Part shown: one piece after another, positions 60,601 through 64,000 of the stretch
How positions within the stretch are numbered: the first letter of the stretch is position 1
How the letters are laid out: the number at the start of each line of letters is the position of its first letter
Origin: Corylus avellana
Taxonomy: Eukaryota > Streptophyta > Magnoliopsida > Fagales > Betulaceae
Assembly (NCBI RefSeq): GCF_901000735.1
Contig: NC_081542.1
Span: 28,411,093 to 28,475,092, forward strand
Reading direction: 5' to 3'
Length of the DNA: 64,000 nucleotides
Made by a program: the position numbers and the translations under genes
The notes under the pieces: generated by a model
Database searches by the model: none
The model's input: only the letters and a program-made list of their open reading frames with translations
Told to the model about the DNA's origin: nothing

Positions 60601-60916
60601 TTCGATATTAATTTTCTTGTCAATCCTCACATCACCTTACACAGAAGAGGATTTTCTGAAGTCAATACCACTAAGGTTGTTGCTTGGACTTGCTACACTC
60701 TTCACCTCTATAGGAGGCATGGTCTTATCTTTCAGTGCAACCTGCATTTTGATCAATCACAACAAAATGATATGGGTTCCGAAAGTTATAATCGTTTTGG
60801 CGGCGGTTCCAATTCATATATTTATTATGCATGTTCAACTCTGGGTTTCTATATTGTACTCATCATTCTACTTGTCTGTGTTTCTTTTTCGGCCGTGTAA
60901 ACGTCGGCTTTTCTAG
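54601..60916 (+). CDS. Ankyrin-repeat membrane protein with PGG domain (5 exons)
   Basis: ACD6/ITN1-like family; members sit in plasma or endomembranes and act in defence, salicylate and salt/ABA responses. Exons 54601-54910, 57204-57668, 58045-58188, 59791-60209 and 60302-60916 join with GT-AG introns to 1953 bases, 650 codons (676 if the ATG at 54523 is used). Residues 1-103 are a polar, probably disordered tail. Ankyrin repeats follow in exon 2 (TTALHTAAIAKHTDFVEQLL about 143, ATALHSAAQTGIVRIAEEMV about 178, TTPLHVAAFLGRHRNMVDYL about 213). More lie in exon 4 (DLIFEATKSGNVEFLIIIL, GSLFHVAVLYRQE, NNMLHLAG). The PGG domain starts near residue 485 (WIKKTVSYCMLVATLIATVA, AAAFTVPGG) and has four hydrophobic helices to the C-terminus. 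The exon 4/5 join gives LLWFMEVKKIVPPSYVNKKN, a family hallmark. Start codon less certain than the rest. Intron 1 carries an 800-bp foldback element; intron 3 (58189-59790) is AT-rich with nothing recognised. Confidence 0.9.
55089..55522. repeat. Possible MITE with AGAGCATT/AATGCTCT ends (intron 1)
   Basis: TTAGAGCATTG at the left and AGAATGCTCTTA at the right are near mirror images around AT-rich DNA with a duplicated ATCCTCGC-AAAACTATTTTT block. A typical layout for a plant Tourist-type MITE, but inner pairing is weak. Confidence 0.4.
56211..57010. mobile_element. Foldback element of 800 bp with foreign-looking core (intron 1)
   Basis: The left end (56211, TGGTGCCGTAGTCCAAAACG) and the right end (to 57010) are inverted repeats of about 60 bases, including GGGTCGTTTTGGACAATAAA and its complement. 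A further partial copy of the end lies at about 56768-56797. The core 56640-56700 and 56800-56885 has balanced base composition and reads like leader or exon sequence (for example TEIDIAVKELQKGIEKRARA across about 56820-56879). Possibly captured host DNA, as in Pack-type elements. GTGGCC/GGCCAC palindromes lie at 56372-56460. Confidence 0.7.
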
Positions 60917-61286
60917 TGGAAGATGCCTATCTGGCAACTGATCAGAAGAAAATCAAGATTGATATTCAGCTACATCTTTCCCTCAAGACTTTTTACTATC
61001 GTTTCTCTGATATTTGTATATAAATACATTTACTTTGCATTGTATTTTCTTTCATAAGCTACCAGAACTTCCTTTTGACGTCTGTTTCACCCGTGGGTGA
61101 TTCTCTCTTTAATTAGCCTTCTCATTAGATTTTTTTTTTTTCTTTTTTGTAAATGTTTTTTTTTTTTTTTTCTAATTCTCATTAGGTTATTAAATATTGT
61201 CAATTTTTCTACATATTTTTACACCAAAATAAATAAATAAATAAATTCAAACAACTTGATTCAAAATTTCCATCATTAAAAGGACC
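60917..61286. other. 3' flank of the ankyrin gene
   Basis: Non-coding, with poly-T runs and an (AAAT)n stretch at about 61228-61246. Contains a likely 3' UTR; no clear AATAAA, only near-matches such as ATATAAATAC at about 61017. Confidence 0.4.
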
Positions 61287-61406
61287 TTTTTTTTTTTTTT
61301 TTTTGACATGTCCGCACAAAAGGGGGGAGAGAGATTCGAACTAGTGACCTCCGCTTCATAAGTGTGATCCCAGCCGATTGAACTACCTCTTGGGGACAAA
61401 AGGACC
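61278..61406 (-). mobile_element. tRNA-derived SINE with 9-bp target duplication
   Basis: The direct repeat AAAAGGACC lies at 61278-61286 and 61398-61406. The element between (61287-61397) reads on the minus strand: GTCCCCAAGAGGTAG, then A-box-like GTAGTTCAATCGG, B-box-like AGTTCGAATCTC, a short body ending TTGTGCGGACATGTC, and a poly-A tail. RNA polymerase III box layout plus tail plus target duplication is diagnostic of a SINE. At about 110 bp it is short for the class. Two diverged relatives lie at 19515-19650 and 37640-37770. Confidence 0.85.
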
Positions 61407-61750
61407 ATTTTCATGCCACGATAATAAATCAAAAGAGCATTCCATCAATGGTAGCACCGAGGCTACCATCTACTCATTTCAATTTCCACAGTGGCTACAA
61501 TCTCTGTAAAACGAATCATCTTTTTTTCAAATGAAATCTCTCGATATGATGGAATGTGACTTTTGGGACTTTTGCTGACATGGCACAGGTCTCCTAGCGA
61601 TTTTTAGAGTTAGTTTTCTGGTTGTTTCTTGCGACTAGTGATACGCGCCTTCTTGGTTATTGCGCGTGTGGGCGCGTGTCTTTTCTGACGTTTGTGATTC
61701 TGGCACCGGTGCACCGGAATTTCTTGACCTATGCTAGTGGAATGCTCAAT
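61407..61750. other. Unassigned DNA before the last gap
   Basis: GC-richer than its surroundings after 61600, but no gene family is recognisable in any frame. Confidence 0.3.
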
Positions 61751-61850
61751 NNNNNNNNNNNNNNNNNNNNNNNNNNNNNNNNNNNNNNNNNNNNNNNNNN
61801 NNNNNNNNNNNNNNNNNNNNNNNNNNNNNNNNNNNNNNNNNNNNNNNNNN
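61751..61850. other. Assembly gap (100 N)
   Basis: Unknown-size gap; the sequence resumes inside an LTR. Confidence 0.98.
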
Positions 61851-62601
61851 GCTATAGATTTCCCTAAGTAATGAATTAGGCATGGGTGTATACTCTAACT
61901 CTTTTTCTTTCTTAAAAGATTTAGCATGAGTGTATACTAAGTTGTTCTTTAAGAAAGCATAAATCTATGGAAATCGACAAACACACGGAACCTAGGGCCT
62001 GGGTGTATACTCCCGGTTTTCTATATTGATTAACCCAAGAACCCGTGAGGAATTCTTTTGTTACTCTATTAAACCCAAAACCCGATCATCCAAATTGATT
62101 TAATTAACTAATTCATACCACATGCATATGTTGATCATGCAAACACATATGAGGAATTCAATAAAACAGGAATTACTTAAGTTAAGCATCACAATATGAT
62201 TATCACAAATGCGCCAATATTGAAATATTAAATAAACATAATTAGGGCTTCAAACTAGCCCTACTAAGTAGTCTAGTTATAGACGAGTTTGATGTTAAGC
62301 ATCTTCATAAAATAAAATAAAGAGGAAAAGAATAAACTCGAAAACTTGAACTTGAAGAGCTCAAATTCTTCTCCTTAGAATTGTGTATCTATTCTAAAGG
62401 CTTAAGGGTCTATTTATAGGCTTTAGGAACACTCTAGAAAGCCTAAAAATCATAGCTTTTGCGTTCTAGTTCACCTAAGGTTTTGAAGGGGTGAAAAAGG
62501 GGACTTTCTGAAATAGGGCGCTGCTGCCTTGCTCCTCACGCATGAGTACGCTCGATCGCAGCCCATGTGCAATTGATCGCAAGACTACGATCGATCTCCT
62601 A
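61851..62601 (-). mobile_element. Truncated older LTR, Tat/Ogre-like gypsy
   Basis: Aligns with 62931-63680 (offset about 1080), sharing GGCATGGGTGTATACTCTAA, ACACACGGAACCTAGGGC and the CGATCGCA-rich block. It is cut at the left by the gap and at the right by the younger LTR that starts at 62602. Confidence 0.75.
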
Positions 62602-63966
62602 TGTTAGGAGTGGTGTGCAAATATCTACCTAAATTAATAGGCAAATAATTGTACGTTTTACCCACAAGTGCACAAGGTCCACATAGTAGTATATGATGCA
62701 AGTACGGGATCATTCTCACGAGGATTGCTAAATTTTGCTTAAAATAAATTTCTTGACTAAAACAAAACAAAGATTGATTTTGATTTGATAATAATAAAAG
62801 GTAGAGCTTTGATATCCACCACTAATCACGCTTATATAATATATCAATATACCAATGCTTTGATCATGTTATGAATACTTAATGTTTGTCAACCTAAGGG
62901 TATGGGTGTGTACTCCTTAGGCTATAGATTTTCCTAAGCAACGAGTTAGGCATGGGTGTATACTCTAACTCTTTTCTTTTTTAAAGGATTTAGCATGGGT
63001 GTATACTAAGTTGTTCTTTAAGAAAGCATGATTCTATGGAAATCGACAAACACACGGAACCTAGGGCATGGGTGTATACTCCCGGTTTTCCATGTTGATT
63101 AACCCAAGAACCCGGTGTGGATTTTTTTTGTTACTTTTACTAAACCCAGGACTTGGCCATCCAAATTGATTTTATTAACCAGTCCATACCACATGCATAT
63201 GTTGATCAAGCAAACACATATGAGAAATTCATGAAAACAAGAATTAATCAAATTTAATATCACAGCATGATCATCACAAAGGAGCCAATATTGAATATTA
63301 ACTAAACATAACTAGGGCTTCAATCTAGCCCTACTAAGTAAATTAGTTACACATGAGTTTGATGTTAAACATCTTCATAAATTAAAATAGAAAGGAAAAG
63401 AATAAACTCGAAACTTAAACTTGAAGAGCTCCAATTCTTCTTCTTGAAAATTGTGTGTCTATTCTAGAGGTTTATAGGTCTATTTATAAGCCTTAGAAAT
63501 ACTCTAGAAACCCTAAAAATTGTAGGGTTTGAGCCCTCGTTCACACAAAGCTACAAAACGCCAAAAATCATACTTTCCATATCAAGGCTACCGGCTGGCT
63601 TGCTCCTCACGCACGGGTGCGCTCGATTGCAGCCCGTGTGCAATCGATCGCAGGTACGCGATCAATCCTTCGTGCTGACGCTCGATCGCAGGTGCGACCG
63701 AGGCTTCCTCTGGTGTGCACGAGCGCACGCCTTGTGCTCGTGGTCTTCGCCTATAGTGCCCTCGATCGCAACTCCCCTGCGATCGATTGCACTACCAGAG
63801 CCTCCAATTTTCCCAAAATAGCTCTTTTATGGTCAAAACTTCCAAAATTGCTTCCTTTTCTTCCAACAACCTACGAAAACAAAGAAAACACATATAAAAT
63901 AATAAAAACTATAGGATTAACAAATGTAAGTTAAGGGCTAAAATATGAATATTTTGGCACTTAACA
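62602..63966 (-). mobile_element. Complete LTR (1365 bp), Tat/Ogre-like gypsy
   Basis: Bounded by TGTTA (62602-62606) and TAACA (63962-63966). On the minus strand it starts TGTTAAGTGCC; just before it lies the purine-rich AAGTTTGGTGGTA (complement of 63967-63979), the usual polypurine-tract position. It is therefore a 3' LTR whose element body lies to the right, outside the window. It contains GTGTATACTC strings and TATTTATA-type signals (about 63481). It sits inside an older LTR of the same family. Confidence 0.75.
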
Positions 63967-64000
63967 TACCACCAAACTTACATATTGCTAGTCCCTTAGT

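Noticed and set aside
61860..63560. Direct repeats that might be a CRISPR-like or satellite array
   Set aside because: Only two copies, each about 750 bp at 1080-bp spacing, with LTR ends; eukaryotic nested LTRs explain them fully.
1..64000. A new multi-gene biological system
   Set aside because: The genes are a chloride cotransporter, a CAT transporter cluster and an ankyrin/PGG protein, each of a known plant family with its own promoter; nothing links them beyond position.

Overview
The window is nuclear DNA of a flowering plant, almost certainly a eudicot. Genes are split by GT-AG introns, intergenic and intron DNA is very AT-rich, and it is crowded with plant repeat classes (L1-type LINEs, Ty1/copia and Ty3/gypsy pieces, hAT-like and foldback MITEs, a tRNA-derived SINE). 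Four runs of exactly 100 N (5-104, 38731-38830, 51860-51959, 61751-61850) are scaffold gaps, so order across them is not proven. The species cannot be named from the sequence.

Layout, all genes on the + strand. (1) 1510-15377: an intact 13-exon cation-chloride cotransporter (CCC1 type). The exons I placed join into one open frame of 988 codons. Its 4.5-kb intron 10 carries a degraded antisense LINE. (2) 18705-50090: a cluster of cationic amino acid transporter genes (CAT family, closest to plant CAT1) in the order A 5' part, B1, gap, A 3' part, B2. B1 (28629-34028) and B2 (44556-50090) are intact three-exon genes of 590 codons each. The A 5' part (18705-21578) has an in-frame stop and a 1-base deletion. 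The A 3' exon (39040-39767) lies 17 kb away on the far side of B1. Intron and upstream homologies suggest that an ancestral A-B module was duplicated, after which copy 1 lost the end of A and copy 2's front half was lost or fell in the gap. A 4.1-kb L1-type LINE with clear target-site duplications sits upstream of B1; the empty site is preserved upstream of B2. (3) 51196-53440: remains of a copia element, a gypsy LTR with primer-binding site, and an hAT-like MITE. (4) 54601-60916: a five-exon ankyrin-repeat membrane protein with a C-terminal PGG domain (ACD6/ITN1-like). (5) 61287-63966: a SINE and nested LTRs of a Tat/Ogre-like gypsy element that continues beyond the window.

The genes do not form an operon-like system. 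They are a chloride/cation transporter, a basic amino acid transporter cluster and a stress-type ankyrin membrane protein that happen to be neighbours. I found no convincing new biological system. The points most worth checking are the split A gene around B1, the uneven divergence between B1 and B2, two perfect long inverted repeats, and several retrotransposon insertions only 14-17 bp long bounded by long target-site duplications.
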